Below, piece by piece: positions 35,382 through 45,138 of a stretch of 64,000 nucleotides of DNA. Source of the stretch: Mycolicibacterium austroafricanum (GTDB lineage: Bacteria > Actinomycetota > Actinomycetes > Mycobacteriales > Mycobacteriaceae); the NCBI RefSeq assembly GCF_000612725.1, contig NZ_HG964455.1:449187-513186 (forward strand), read 5' to 3'. A program made the position numbers and the translations under genes. The notes beneath the pieces are model-generated. The model was not told the DNA's origin. It saw only the letters and a list, made by a program, of their open reading frames with translations, and did no database searches. The first letter of the stretch is position 1. Each line of letters begins with the position of its first letter.

Positions 35382-38153
35382 ATGATGAGCCCTGTGTCCG
35401 GCGCTAGCGAGCGATCAATCGACGATCCGCACGTTGCTGGCTTCCTCGCCACCGCGAGATCGCAACCGGCCGGGCTGGTGATCGAAGGCGAGGCCGGGAT
35501 CGGCAAGACCACCCTCTGGCTGACCGTGCGGCAGCGGGCGGGCGACCTCGGTTTCCGGGTGCTCACGGCGCGGGCGGGGCAGGCCGAATCTGTGATGGCG
35601 TTCGCGGCCCTGGCCGACCTGCTCGACGACGTCGGGGACGAGGTCTTCGCGGCGCTGCCCGGTCTGCAGCGGCTCGCGCTGGACCGGGTGCTGCTGCGAG
35701 CCGGCGGGGACGGCCCGCCGACGGATCAGCGGGTGGTGGCCGCCGCGTTCGTCTCGGTGCTGCAGGCGTTGGCCGGGGAATCCCCGGTGCTCATCGCCAT
35801 CGACGACGCGCAGTGGCTCGACAGCTCCAGCCGCGCCGCGATCGAGTTCGCGGTGCGCCGGCTGCGGGGCCCGTTCGGTGTGCTGGTGACCGAGCGGTGC
35901 GCACCCGGGGAGGGCGCGACCGCGGGCTGGTTGAAGCTGGACAGGCCGGACGCGCTCGAACGCGTCTACGTCCGCCCGATGACCACCGGGCAGCTGCACT
36001 CGCTGATCTCCGAACGCCTCGGCCGCACACTGGCCCGCCCGTCGATTCTTCGGATCGCCGAGATCTCCGGGGGCAACCCGTTTTTCGCGCTCGAGCTGGC
36101 CCTTGCGCTCAGCGACGGGCAGGGCGCGGGTGAACCGCCGCTGCCTGCCACGCTCGCCGATGTGGTGCGGCACCGGATCGGACGGCTCGACGAACAGACC
36201 AGGTCTGTGTTGCTCAGCATCGCCTGCGTGGCCGATGCGACCGTGGAGCTGTTGGCCCGCGCCCACGACGTGACCACCGAGGAGGTGACCGAGCGCCTCG
36301 AGCGCGTGGAGTCGACCGGCATCATCACGGTCGAGGGCAACCGGGTGCGGTTCACCCATCCCCTGCTCGCCAGCGGCGTGTACACCGATGCCGGGCCGAC
36401 GGCGCGGCGCGCGATGCACCGCACGATGGGGGCGCTGGAGTCCCAGCCGGAACTGAAGGCCCGGCATCTGGCGCTGGCATCGGCCAGCGGTGACGACGAG
36501 ATCTTCACCGCCCTCGATCAGGCCGCCGACTCCGCGCGGGCCCGTGGCGCGCCTGCGGCGGCCGCCGAGCTGATGGACCTGGCCATCGGGCTCGGTGCCG
36601 ACGACCCGTTGCGCCGGATGAAATCCGCCGAGAACCACTTCCTCGCCGGCGACACCGCCAAAGCCGCCGCCGCACTCGGCCGCATCGACACGATCGAACC
36701 GCCGGTCCTGCGCGCGCTGGCGGCCAGCCTGCTCGCCACCGTGCGCATGTACGAGAACGAGCACACCGAGGCGGTCGAACTGCTGCGCGGCGCACTGGAC
36801 GACGGTGCGGGCAACGTACCGATCCTGGTTCAGGTACTGCTGCGACTGTCGTTCGCGCTCAACAGCATCGGCGACCTCGACGACGCGGCCCGGTATGTCC
36901 GCGACGCGGTCAAGCTGGCGGAGGAACTCGGTGTACCCGGGATCATCAGCGCCGCGCTGGCGTGGTCGGTCCACGTGAACATCCAGTGCGGCCGCGGGCT
37001 CGACGAGGAATCGCTGCGGCGCGCCATGGAGCTCTACGACAGCACCCTCGATGTGCCGATCATCTTCCGGGCGCCGTTCGTGCATGCGCTGGTGATGTCA
37101 TGGACCGGCCGGCTCGAACAGGCGCACCGGGAACTGACGGCGATGCGGGCGGTCTGCGTAGAGCGCGGCGCCGAGAGCGACATGATGGCCATCGCCGGGT
37201 TCCTGGCGATCAATCATCTGTGGCGGGGTCAGATCGCCGAAGCCGAGGCGGAGGCCTCCGAAGCCGTGGAGCGCGCCGAACAACTCGGCGGAGACGACGT
37301 GTTGATCATCCCGATGACGGTGCGGGGGACGCTGGCCGCCTACGCCGGCCGGGTGGAGGACGCCCGAGCGGATGCGCGGTGGGTGCTCGACGCGGTCAAG
37401 AACCGTCAGACCTCCCACATCGCCGACTGGCCGGGGATGACGCTGTGCTTTCTGGAGGAGTCACTCAGGAATCACCGGGAGGCGCTGCAGGCGCTGGACG
37501 CGAAGTTCCTCGACCCCAAACAGATGCGGTCCACGGAGCTGATGTACGCCTGGCACCTGCCCGATGTCATCGAGGCGATGGTCGGCGTCGGACGGCTCGA
37601 CGAGGCCGAATCGCTCACCGGCGCGCTCGAACAGAACGGGATCGAACACGACCGGCACTGGATGAAGGCGGTGGGGATGCGTTGCCGTGCCATGCTTCTG
37701 GCCGCCCGTGGTGACGTCATCGCCGCCGAGCAGACCGCGCACCGCGCGATGGCCGAGCATGACCGTCTCCCGATGCCGTTCGAACGGGCCAGGACGCAAC
37801 TGCTGTTGGGACAGCTGCAGCGGCGGCTACGCCAGAAGAACACGGCCGCAACGAATCTGAACGAGGCGCTGCGGACATTCGAAGAGATGGGCACCCCGCT
37901 GTGGGTGCGGCGGGCCCGTGCCGAGTTGGCGCGCGCCGTCGTCGCCCCTGCCGAAGGCCTGAGCCAGTTGACGCCGTCCGAGCAGCGGGTCGCCGAGATG
38001 GCGGCCTCGGGCGCAACCAACAAGGACATCGCGTCGGCGATGTTCATCAGCGCCAAGACCGTCGAGCACAATCTCACCAAGATCTACCGCAAGCTGGGCA
38101 TCAGCTCGCGCGCCGAGTTGGGCAGGCGGATGGACCGCGCGGGCGAACCCTAG
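35382..38153 (+). CDS. LAL-type LuxR-family ATPase regulator
   Basis: A ~923-residue regulator. The N-terminal AAA/STAND ATPase has Walker A GEAGIGKTT at about residues 36-44 and Walker B VLIAIDDAQWLD. A long alpha-helical repeat region (TPR-like) follows, then a C-terminal LuxR helix-turn-helix (LTPSEQRVAEMAASGATNKDIASAMFIS, AKTVEHNLTKIYRKLGI). Such proteins switch on operons in response to a ligand plus ATP. The start is uncertain: ATG 35358, 35382 or 35385 are possible and none has a good ribosome-binding site. Its target is not evident. Confidence 0.85.
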   Translation: MMSPVSGASERSIDDPHVAGFLATARSQPAGLVIEGEAGIGKTTLWLTVRQRAGDLGFRVLTARAGQAESVMAFAALADLLDDVGDEVFAALPGLQRLALDRVLLRAGGDGPPTDQRVVAAAFVSVLQALAGESPVLIAIDDAQWLDSSSRAAIEFAVRRLRGPFGVLVTERCAPGEGATAGWLKLDRPDALERVYVRPMTTGQLHSLISERLGRTLARPSILRIAEISGGNPFFALELALALSDGQGAGEPPLPATLADVVRHRIGRLDEQTRSVLLSIACVADATVELLARAHDVTTEEVTERLERVESTGIITVEGNRVRFTHPLLASGVYTDAGPTARRAMHRTMGALESQPELKARHLALASASGDDEIFTALDQAADSARARGAPAAAAELMDLAIGLGADDPLRRMKSAENHFLAGDTAKAAAALGRIDTIEPPVLRALAASLLATVRMYENEHTEAVELLRGALDDGAGNVPILVQVLLRLSFALNSIGDLDDAARYVRDAVKLAEELGVPGIISAALAWSVHVNIQCGRGLDEESLRRAMELYDSTLDVPIIFRAPFVHALVMSWTGRLEQAHRELTAMRAVCVERGAESDMMAIAGFLAINHLWRGQIAEAEAEASEAVERAEQLGGDDVLIIPMTVRGTLAAYAGRVEDARADARWVLDAVKNRQTSHIADWPGMTLCFLEESLRNHREALQALDAKFLDPKQMRSTELMYAWHLPDVIEAMVGVGRLDEAESLTGALEQNGIEHDRHWMKAVGMRCRAMLLAARGDVIAAEQTAHRAMAEHDRLPMPFERARTQLLLGQLQRRLRQKNTAATNLNEALRTFEEMGTPLWVRRARAELARAVVAPAEGLSQLTPSEQRVAEMAASGATNKDIASAMFISAKTVEHNLTKIYRKLGISSRAELGRRMDRAGEP

Positions 38154-38192
38154 GCGGTCCCGGTTCGGGTCCCGGTGCGGGTCAGTGGGTCG

Positions 38193-39071
38193 TCACGGTC
38201 GGGCGATCTCGGAGCGGGCCAGGAAGTCCAGCACCGCGTCGGCGAACAGGTCGTTACGGTCCCCGGCCACCATGTGGCCGGCACCCTCGACGTCGACGAA
38301 CGCGATCTGTGGGAAGCGTGCCACGAATGCGTCGGCGCGCTCCCGGCTGACCAGGTCGCTGACCTGACCGCGCACCAGCAGCACGGGCACTCCGTCGGCA
38401 AGGATCGCCTCGACCGCCGAATGCAGCCGCTCGGTGTCGGTGACCTCGATCGGCGGGTTGGCCGCAGATCCGTCGATGAACTGCGGATCCCAGTGCCAGT
38501 ACCAGCGTTCTCCCCTGCGCCGCAGATTGTTTCGCAGGCCGTCGAGGTCAGCGGGCCGGGGTCGGTGCGGGTTGAACTCGGCGATCATGTCGGCGACCTC
38601 ATCGAGCGAACCGAATCCGTCGACCATCCTGTCGGCCATGAACGCGTGGATGCGCTCGGCCCCCGACGGGTCCATGTCGGGCACGATGTCGACGAGCACC
38701 ACCGCCGCGGCGATACCGCGGGCCAGCTCGCCCGCGAGCAGCATCGAGGTGATGCCGCCGAGCGAGGCGCCGACCAACACGGGCCGCGGCGGCAGCCGGT
38801 CGAGGATCTCGCGCACGTCGGCGGCGAAACTGGACACCCGGTAGTCACCGTCGGGCGACCAGTCCGATTCGCCGTGGCCGCGCATGTCGACGGTGACGGC
38901 CTGCCAGCCGCGGTGCGCCACGGCCGCGGCCGCCCTGCCCCAGGACCGGCGGGTCTGCCCGCCGCCGTGCAGAAACACCACCGCCCGGGCGCGCGGGTCG
39001 CCCAACCGGTCGGCGACGATGCGCACGCCGCCGTGCCCGTCGGTGAGGAACTGCTCCGGCGCAGACGTCAT
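38193..39071 (-). CDS. Alpha/beta hydrolase
   Basis: A 292-residue alpha/beta hydrolase: VVFLHGGGQTRRSW oxyanion loop, VDMRGHGESDWSPDGDY, nucleophile elbow VGASLGG and C-terminal VEGAGHMVAGDRND with the catalytic His. ATG 39071 gives MTSAPEQFLTDG; the longer open frame upstream is the shadow of the divergent SDR gene. It is close in pattern to epoxide-hydrolase/haloperoxidase-like esterases; the substrate is unknown. Confidence 0.82.
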   Translation of the reverse strand: MTSAPEQFLTDGHGGVRIVADRLGDPRARAVVFLHGGGQTRRSWGRAAAAVAHRGWQAVTVDMRGHGESDWSPDGDYRVSSFAADVREILDRLPPRPVLVGASLGGITSMLLAGELARGIAAAVVLVDIVPDMDPSGAERIHAFMADRMVDGFGSLDEVADMIAEFNPHRPRPADLDGLRNNLRRRGERWYWHWDPQFIDGSAANPPIEVTDTERLHSAVEAILADGVPVLLVRGQVSDLVSRERADAFVARFPQIAFVDVEGAGHMVAGDRNDLFADAVLDFLARSEIARP

Positions 39072-39158
39072 CTCCGGATGGTATGTGCTCACCCGCACCG
39101 CGGGCGCGCCCTGAGCGATCGGGAACCGGTCGGCCTTGCGGTGGGCCATACTGTGCCG

Positions 39159-39959
39159 ATGCACAATCGCCTGCTCGGCAAGGGTGTTCTGGTAACCGGC
39201 GCGGCGTCCGGCATCGGGGAGGCCACGGTGCGGCGACTGCTCGACGAGGGCGCCTCGGTGGTGGGCTGCGACCTCGCACCCGGGCCGCCGTCCGACCTTC
39301 CCGGCGACATCGGCTACGTCAGCGGCGACGTGCGGGACACCGCGACGGCCGAGCGCGCGGTGGCCGCGGTGATCGAGAGAACCGGCCGGCTCGACGGCGT
39401 GGTCCACTCGGCGGGTGTCGGCGGAGGCGGCCCCATCCACCTGCTGCCCGATGCGGAGTGGGACCGGGTCCTCGACGTCAACCTCAAGGGCACCTTCGTG
39501 GTGCTGCGCGCCGCGCTCGCACAGATGATCACCCAGGACCGGGTCGACGGTGAGCGCGGCGCGATCGTGACACTGTCGAGCATCGAGGGCCTGGAGGGCA
39601 CCGCGGGCGGCAGCGCCTACAACGCCTCCAAGGGCGGGGTGGTGCTGCTGACCAAGAACGCGGCGATCGACTACGGGCCCAGCGGGATTCGCGTCAACGC
39701 GATCTGCCCGGGGTTCATCGAGACCCCGTTGTTCGAGTCGGTGATCGGCATCCCGGGGATGGAAGGTCCGCGCGACGGACTGCGCCACGAGCACAAGCTG
39801 CGGCGCTTCGGCCGGCCGGAGGAGGTCGCCGCGGTCGCGGCCTTCCTCGTCTCCTCAGACGCCGCCTTCGTCAGCGGGCAGGCCATCGCGGTGGACGGCG
39901 GCTACACGGCCGGGCGCGACCACCACGTCACCGAGTTGATGGGCCTCGGCGGGCCGTAG
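39159..39959 (+). CDS. Short-chain dehydrogenase/reductase (SDR)
   Basis: A 266-residue classical SDR with the NAD(P)-binding GAASGIGEATV, the catalytic YNASK (Tyr/Lys) preceded by SSIEGLEG, and ICPGFIETPL. It oxidises or reduces a hydroxyl/keto group. The ATG at 39159 is four bases after TACTGT (39149-39154), a possible -10, so the message may be nearly leaderless. It is divergent from the hydrolase and faces the small membrane-protein gene. Confidence 0.87.
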   Translation: MHNRLLGKGVLVTGAASGIGEATVRRLLDEGASVVGCDLAPGPPSDLPGDIGYVSGDVRDTATAERAVAAVIERTGRLDGVVHSAGVGGGGPIHLLPDAEWDRVLDVNLKGTFVVLRAALAQMITQDRVDGERGAIVTLSSIEGLEGTAGGSAYNASKGGVVLLTKNAAIDYGPSGIRVNAICPGFIETPLFESVIGIPGMEGPRDGLRHEHKLRRFGRPEEVAAVAAFLVSSDAAFVSGQAIAVDGGYTAGRDHHVTELMGLGGP

Positions 39960-39968
39960 CCTCCGGCG

Positions 39969-40322
39969 TCACCACAACACGGCGATGGCCGCGGCCGCGA
40001 AGGCCAGCGCGCCGACCGCGAAGAACAGCGGGCGCGGCACCGGGTCGCCGGTGCGCCGCTGACGCGCGCTGCCCATGCCGAGCAGGCCGCCGAGGATCAG
40101 CAGGATCACCAGTTTGATCCCGATCTTCGGGTAGTTCAGTTCGATTCCCGCGGGCCACGGCGCCGCCAACGCCAGGCCGGTAAGCAGCGATACCAGCAGG
40201 CCGTAGTCCATCACCCGGGTGGTGCGGAAACGACCGGCGGCCGCTTCGGCCACCCAGGCGCCGAAGGTGACGGCGAAGCCGACGATGTGCAGCAGAACAA
40301 CTACGTCGCGTAGTACCTCCAT
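39969..40322 (-). CDS. Small integral membrane protein
   Basis: A 117-residue protein with four hydrophobic helices (about residues 5-25, 40-58, 68-82 and 98-116) and a short basic loop RQRRTGDPVPR. No known family motif can be named. It converges on the SDR gene with nine bases between the stops. About 110 bases separate it from the cysteine-hydrolase gene; they hold only a small GTGCC/GGCAC hairpin (40383-40396). Confidence 0.7.
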   Translation of the reverse strand: MEVLRDVVVLLHIVGFAVTFGAWVAEAAAGRFRTTRVMDYGLLVSLLTGLALAAPWPAGIELNYPKIGIKLVILLILGGLLGMGSARQRRTGDPVPRPLFFAVGALAFAAAAIAVLW

Positions 40323-40432
40323 GCCGTGAGGCTACCGCAGCCATGGCCCGTCGACCCCGGAACAACGCGTCGCATGCACGGCGTGCCGGCAGGCACCCGG
40401 CAGCAGTTCGTTGCGCACCCGGGTTCACACCG

Positions 40433-40972
40433 TCAGGGCAGGCATTCGGTGGACTTGGACAGCTCGGCCTTCATGTTGCGCCGCATCATCTCCAGCGCCG
40501 CCTCACCGAGCTGCGAGTCGATGTGCGCCACCGCATCCGGAGGCACCACCACGTCGTAGTGCCGGACGTATCCGTCGAGCGCGGTGTAGAGGATGCACTG
40601 CTCGGTGACCTGTCCGGTCAGCACGATCCTCCGGACGCCCAACCGGCTGAGGAGGTAGTCCAGCGGTGTCGCGTAGAACGCGCTGTGGCGCACCTTGGTG
40701 AGGAACCGGCTTTCGGATGCGGGCACCAGCGGACGCACCAGTTCCGGACGCGCGCCCTCGAGTGCGGCCCGCACGACATCGGAGTGGGTGGCCGTGAAGT
40801 CGCCGTAGTTGTCGTTGACGTAGACCAGGTCGACGTCGTCCCGCTCGGCGGCCCGCGCCACCAGCTCGGCGATCGGATCGACGACCTCGACCACGTTGTC
40901 GGCCAACTGTTCGGCGTCGGGGTGTGTGTAGGTGTTGAACATGTCGATCACGAGCAGCGCGGTTTCACTCAT
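40433..40972 (-). CDS. Cysteine hydrolase (isochorismatase family)
   Basis: A 179-residue isochorismatase-fold hydrolase. The triad is visible: Asp in LLVIDMFNTY, Lys in the FLTKVRHSAFYAT segment and Cys in GQVTEQCIL. Members cleave amides, nicotinamide, carbamoyl groups or isochorismate. The context next to the amine-catabolism genes suggests an amide or ureide substrate, but this is only positional. It is divergent from gabT. Confidence 0.83.
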   Translation of the reverse strand: MSETALLVIDMFNTYTHPDAEQLADNVVEVVDPIAELVARAAERDDVDLVYVNDNYGDFTATHSDVVRAALEGARPELVRPLVPASESRFLTKVRHSAFYATPLDYLLSRLGVRRIVLTGQVTEQCILYTALDGYVRHYDVVVPPDAVAHIDSQLGEAALEMMRRNMKAELSKSTECLP

Positions 40973-41085
40973 GGCCTATTGATATCCACGCGGCGGCGAA
41001 TTAATCGGGGCCCGCATCGCCGATCGGTATAACGGCACGCGCACAGTTGTCCATCACGGACACGTACGCGACGGGTCGGCCTTCC

Positions 41086-41091
41086 TACGCT
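41086..41091 (+). promoter_or_regulatory. -10 element of a probably leaderless gabT transcript
   Basis: TACGCT fits TANNNT and ends six bases before the ATG at 41098. No Shine-Dalgarno sequence precedes that ATG, which agrees with a leaderless mRNA. Confidence 0.4.
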
Positions 41092-41097
41092 TGGCTC

Positions 41098-42450
41098 ATG
41101 ACAACTTCGCTGGTCGGTGGCCCCGCGCTCCCGCAGGCCCGCCGGATGGTGACCGACATCCCCGGGCCCCGGTCCGCCGAGCTCGCAGCGCGCCGCAGCG
41201 CCGCCCTGCCGGCCGGGTTGGCCAGCGCTGCGGGCGTCTACGTCGCCACCGCAGGTGGCGGTGTGGCCGTCGACGTGGACGGCAACTCCTTCATCGACCT
41301 CGGCAGCGGGATCGCGGTCACCACGGTCGGCAACTCCGCGCCCGCGGTCGTCGAGCGCGCCACGGCGCAGCTCGCCCGTTACACCCACACGTGTTTCCTG
41401 GCCACCCCGTACGAGCCGTACATCGAGGTGGCCGAGACGTTGAACCGGTTGACGCCCGGCAGCCACGACAAACGCACCGCGTTGTTCAACACCGGCAGCG
41501 AGGCGGTGGAGAACGCCGTCAAGTACGCCCGTGCGGCCACCGGCCGGTCCGCGGTCGTGGTGTTCGACCACGCCTTCCACGGACGCTCGCTGCTCACCAT
41601 GACGATGACCGCCAAGAACCAGCCGTACAAACACGGCTTCGGGCCGTTCGCCCCCGAGGTGTACCGGGCGCCGATGGCCTACCCGTACCGGTGGCCGTCC
41701 GGGCCGCAGCACTGCGCCGAGGAGGCGTTCGCCCACTTCGCGCAGCTGGTCGACGCCCAGCTCGGAGCCGACGCGGTGGCCTGTGTGGTGGTCGAGCCGA
41801 TCCAGGGCGAGGGCGGCTTCATCGTCCCCGCCGACGGGTTCCTGCGCGCGGTCGCCGAGTTCTGCCGCGAGCGCGGCATCCTGCTGGTGGCCGACGAGGT
41901 GCAGACCGGGATCGCCCGCACCGGCGCGTGGTTCGCCTGTGAGCACGACGGGATCGTGCCCGACCTGATCACCACGGCGAAGGGACTGGCCGGCGGTCTG
42001 CCACTTGCCGCCGTCACCGGACGCGCCGACGTGATGGACGCCGCGCACCCGGGCGGGATCGGCGGCACCTACAGCGGCAATCCCGTCGCGTGCGCAGCCG
42101 CGCTGGGGGTGTTCGAGGAGATCGAGAGCGGGCGGCTCGTCGAGCGTGCCCGGACCATCGGCGAAGCGATGGTCACCGCGCTTGAGGACATCGCGGCCGG
42201 CACGGACGTGATCGGCGAGATCCGCGGCCGCGGTGCGATGATCGCCGCCGAGCTCGTGGTGCCCGGCACCCGCGAGCCCAACCGCGACGCCGTCGCCGCC
42301 ATCTCGCGCCACTGTCACCTCAACGGCGTATTGACCTTGACCGCAGGTACATTCGGCAACGTGATGCGATTCCTGCCGCCGCTGTCGATCTCCGACGAGC
42401 TGCTCACCGAAGCCTTCGACGTTGTCCGCGACGGATTCGCGTCGCTGTAA
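41098..42450 (+). CDS. gabT: 4-aminobutyrate / 5-aminovalerate aminotransferase
   Basis: A 450-residue class III PLP aminotransferase of the GabT type. The PLP lysine is Lys295 in TTAKGLAGG, with Asp266 in VADEVQTG and the phosphate-binding NTGSEAVENA loop. It moves the omega-amino group of GABA or 5-aminovalerate to 2-oxoglutarate, giving succinate or glutarate semialdehyde. Because a glutaryl-CoA-dehydrogenase-like gene follows 19 bases downstream in the same operon, 5-aminovalerate is a likely physiological substrate (DavT role). The ATG at 41098 is preceded by a leaderless-type -10. Confidence 0.9.
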   Translation: MTTSLVGGPALPQARRMVTDIPGPRSAELAARRSAALPAGLASAAGVYVATAGGGVAVDVDGNSFIDLGSGIAVTTVGNSAPAVVERATAQLARYTHTCFLATPYEPYIEVAETLNRLTPGSHDKRTALFNTGSEAVENAVKYARAATGRSAVVVFDHAFHGRSLLTMTMTAKNQPYKHGFGPFAPEVYRAPMAYPYRWPSGPQHCAEEAFAHFAQLVDAQLGADAVACVVVEPIQGEGGFIVPADGFLRAVAEFCRERGILLVADEVQTGIARTGAWFACEHDGIVPDLITTAKGLAGGLPLAAVTGRADVMDAAHPGGIGGTYSGNPVACAAALGVFEEIESGRLVERARTIGEAMVTALEDIAAGTDVIGEIRGRGAMIAAELVVPGTREPNRDAVAAISRHCHLNGVLTLTAGTFGNVMRFLPPLSISDELLTEAFDVVRDGFASL

Positions 42451-42469
42451 CCCACCAGGAGTTGACCCG

Positions 42470-43675
42470 ATGACCACCACCGCAGCGCCCCAGAAGGCCG
42501 TCTACTCTCCGCTGGAACTGTTCGACACCGCACGGCTCCTCGATCACGACGAACGCGAGATCGCCGCCACCGTACGCAAATTCGTGGATACCGAGCTGAA
42601 GCCGAACATCGAGGGCTGGTTCGAGTCGTCCACCCTGCCCAGGGAACTGGGCAGGCGGTTCGGCGAACTCGGCGTGCTCGGCATGCATCTGGAGGGCTAC
42701 GGGTGCGCGGGAACCAACGCGGTGAGTTACGGATTGGCGTGCCTGGAACTGGAAGCCGGCGACAGCGGGTTCCGCAGCTTCGTCTCCGTCCAGGGCTCAC
42801 TGTCGATGTATTCGATCTACCGGTACGGCTCCGACGAGCAGAAGAACGAGTGGCTGCCGCAGCTGGCCTCAGGCGAGGCGATCGGGTGCTTCGGGCTGAC
42901 CGAGCCCGATTTCGGTTCCAACCCCGCCGGTATGCGCACCCGCGCAAGGCGCTCTGGCGCCGGAGAAAACGCGGACTGGGTGCTCAACGGCACCAAGATG
43001 TGGATCACCAACGGCAACCTGGCCGATGTGGCGACCGTGTGGGCGCAGACCGACGAGGGCATTCGCGGGTTCCTGGTCCCCACCGACACACCGGGTTTCA
43101 CCGCCAACGCGATTCACCGCAAACTCTCGCTGCGGGCGTCGGTGACCTCCGAACTGGTACTCGACAACGTCCGGCTGCCCGCGTCGGCGCAGCTGCCGGA
43201 CGCCGTCGGCCTGAGCGCTCCCCTGTCATGTCTCAACGAAGCTCGCTTCGGCATCGTGTTCGGTGCGCTCGGCGCGGCCCGCGACAGCCTGGAGACCACC
43301 ATCGCCTACACCCAGACCCGCGACGTGTTCGACAAACCGCTGGCCGGCTATCAGCTCACGCAGGAGAAGCTGGCGAACATGACAGTCGAGCTGGGCAAGG
43401 GCATGCTGCTGGCCATCCATCTCGGCCGCATCAAAGACGCCGAGGGCGTGCGTCCGGAACAGATCAGCCTCGGCAAGCTCAACAACGTGCGCGAGGCCAT
43501 CGCGATCGCCCGCGAATGCCGGACCCTGTTGGGGGGCAGCGGGATCACACTGGAGTATTCACCGTTGCGCCACGCCAACAATCTGGAGTCCGTGCTGACC
43601 TACGAGGGCACGTCGGAGATGCACCTGCTGTCCATCGGCAAGGCGCTGACCGGCCACGCGGCGTTCCGCTCATGA
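42470..43675 (+). CDS. gcdH: Glutaryl-CoA dehydrogenase-like acyl-CoA dehydrogenase
   Basis: A 401-residue acyl-CoA dehydrogenase whose sequence follows the glutaryl-CoA dehydrogenase subgroup: FRSFVSVQGSL with Arg102 (the arginine that binds the distal carboxylate), GCFGLTEPDFGSNP, NEARFGIVFGALGA and catalytic Glu379 in TYEGTSEMH. Such enzymes oxidise and decarboxylate glutaryl-CoA to crotonyl-CoA. CAGGAG precedes the ATG. It overlaps the aldehyde dehydrogenase gene by ATGA. With gabT, the dehydrogenase and a CoA-transferase it makes a full 5-aminovalerate to crotonyl-CoA route. Confidence 0.82.
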   Translation: MTTTAAPQKAVYSPLELFDTARLLDHDEREIAATVRKFVDTELKPNIEGWFESSTLPRELGRRFGELGVLGMHLEGYGCAGTNAVSYGLACLELEAGDSGFRSFVSVQGSLSMYSIYRYGSDEQKNEWLPQLASGEAIGCFGLTEPDFGSNPAGMRTRARRSGAGENADWVLNGTKMWITNGNLADVATVWAQTDEGIRGFLVPTDTPGFTANAIHRKLSLRASVTSELVLDNVRLPASAQLPDAVGLSAPLSCLNEARFGIVFGALGAARDSLETTIAYTQTRDVFDKPLAGYQLTQEKLANMTVELGKGMLLAIHLGRIKDAEGVRPEQISLGKLNNVREAIAIARECRTLLGGSGITLEYSPLRHANNLESVLTYEGTSEMHLLSIGKALTGHAAFRS

Positions 43676-45138
43676 CGGGCCCGGCGTCGGTTCGGCATCT
43701 GATCGATGGTGAATGGCTACCGGGCGGCGGTGACGCGTTGGTCAGCGTCAATCCCGCCCGCCCCACCGTGGTGGTTGCCGAAGGCTCCTGTGCGGTGGCC
43801 TCAGACGTCGACGCTGCCGTCGGCGCGGCGGCCGCGGCCGCACCCTCCTGGGCCGCGACCGGGATGCACCAGCGCGGTGCCCGCCTTCTGGCCGCCGCGG
43901 AGATCGTGGAGCGCAACGCCGAACGGTGGGGCCTCGAGCTCGCCACCGAGGAAGGCAAGACGCGCGCCGAAGGCGTGGGTGAGGTGCGTCGCGCCGCACA
44001 GATCCTGCGGTACTACGGCAACGAGGGCGACCGCCAGGCCGGTGAGATCTACTCCTCCCCGCGGCCCGGTGAGCAGATCCTGGTGACCCGCAAACCGCTC
44101 GGCGTCGTCGGCGTCGTCACGCCGTTCAACTTTCCCATCGCCATCCCGGCGTGGAAGATCGCGCCCGCACTGGTCTACGGCAACACGGTCGTGTGGAAGC
44201 CGGCGAGCACCGTTCCGCTGCTGGCGCTCCGGTTCGCGGAGGCGCTGACCGACGCCGGCCTGCCACCCGGTGTGCTCAACCTGGTGGTCGGAGGCGCCGA
44301 CATCGGCGACGCCATCGTGAACCACCCCGGCATCGACGGGATCACCTTCACCGGGTCGACGGGCGTGGGCCGCCGGATCGCGGCCGCGGCTGCCGCCCGC
44401 GGCGTGCCGGCACAGGCCGAGATGGGCGGCAAGAACGCGGCCGTGGTGCTCGACGACGCCGATCTCGATCTCGCGGTCGAGCAGGTGATGCTGGGAGCGT
44501 TCCGCTCCACGGGCCAGAAGTGCACCGCCACTTCGCGATTGATCGTCACCGCCGGGATCGCGGATGCGTTCTCCGAGGCGCTGCTGGCGCAGGCCCGCGC
44601 GCTGCGGGTGGGCGACCCCGTCGATGACGCGACCCAGATGGGTCCCGTGGTCAGCGACTCGGCGCAGCAGTCGATCACGGCGGGCATCGACACCGCCGTG
44701 ACCCAGGGTGCCACCGTGCTGACCGGCGGGCGGCCCTACCAGGACGGCGCGCTCGCCGAGGGGTACTTCGTCGCACCCACGGTTGTCGAACTCGGCGCCG
44801 CGCCCGTCGACGTGTGGACCGACGAACTGTTCGGCCCGGTGCTGGCGATCCGGCGCGCCACCGACGCAGAGGAGGCGTTCGCACTGGCCAACGACAGCGA
44901 GTTCGGTTTGTCAGCAGCGGTCTTCACCCAGGACATGACGCGGGCGCTGCAGGCTGTCGAGCGGATCGACGTCGGAGTCCTGCACGTCAACTCCGAGTCG
45001 GCCGGCGCCGATCCCCATGTGCCCTTCGGCGGCGCGAAGAAGAGCGGGCTCGGACCCAAGGAGCAGGGCGGCGCCGCGCGCGAGTTCTTCACCCACACCA
45101 CCACGGTGTATCTGCGCGGTGGTAGGGCGGGTTCGTGA
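43672..45138 (+). CDS. Semialdehyde dehydrogenase (ALDH family)
   Basis: A 488-residue aldehyde dehydrogenase with Cys284 in GQKCTATSR and Glu250 in AEMGGKNA. The loop FTGSTGVGRR and the cysteine motif are typical of 2-oxoglutarate-semialdehyde and related C5 semialdehyde dehydrogenases. In this operon it should oxidise glutarate semialdehyde (or succinate semialdehyde) made by GabT. It overlaps both neighbours (ATGA before, GTGA after), so all are made together. Confidence 0.87.
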   Translation: MTGPASVRHLIDGEWLPGGGDALVSVNPARPTVVVAEGSCAVASDVDAAVGAAAAAAPSWAATGMHQRGARLLAAAEIVERNAERWGLELATEEGKTRAEGVGEVRRAAQILRYYGNEGDRQAGEIYSSPRPGEQILVTRKPLGVVGVVTPFNFPIAIPAWKIAPALVYGNTVVWKPASTVPLLALRFAEALTDAGLPPGVLNLVVGGADIGDAIVNHPGIDGITFTGSTGVGRRIAAAAAARGVPAQAEMGGKNAAVVLDDADLDLAVEQVMLGAFRSTGQKCTATSRLIVTAGIADAFSEALLAQARALRVGDPVDDATQMGPVVSDSAQQSITAGIDTAVTQGATVLTGGRPYQDGALAEGYFVAPTVVELGAAPVDVWTDELFGPVLAIRRATDAEEAFALANDSEFGLSAAVFTQDMTRALQAVERIDVGVLHVNSESAGADPHVPFGGAKKSGLGPKEQGGAAREFFTHTTTVYLRGGRAGS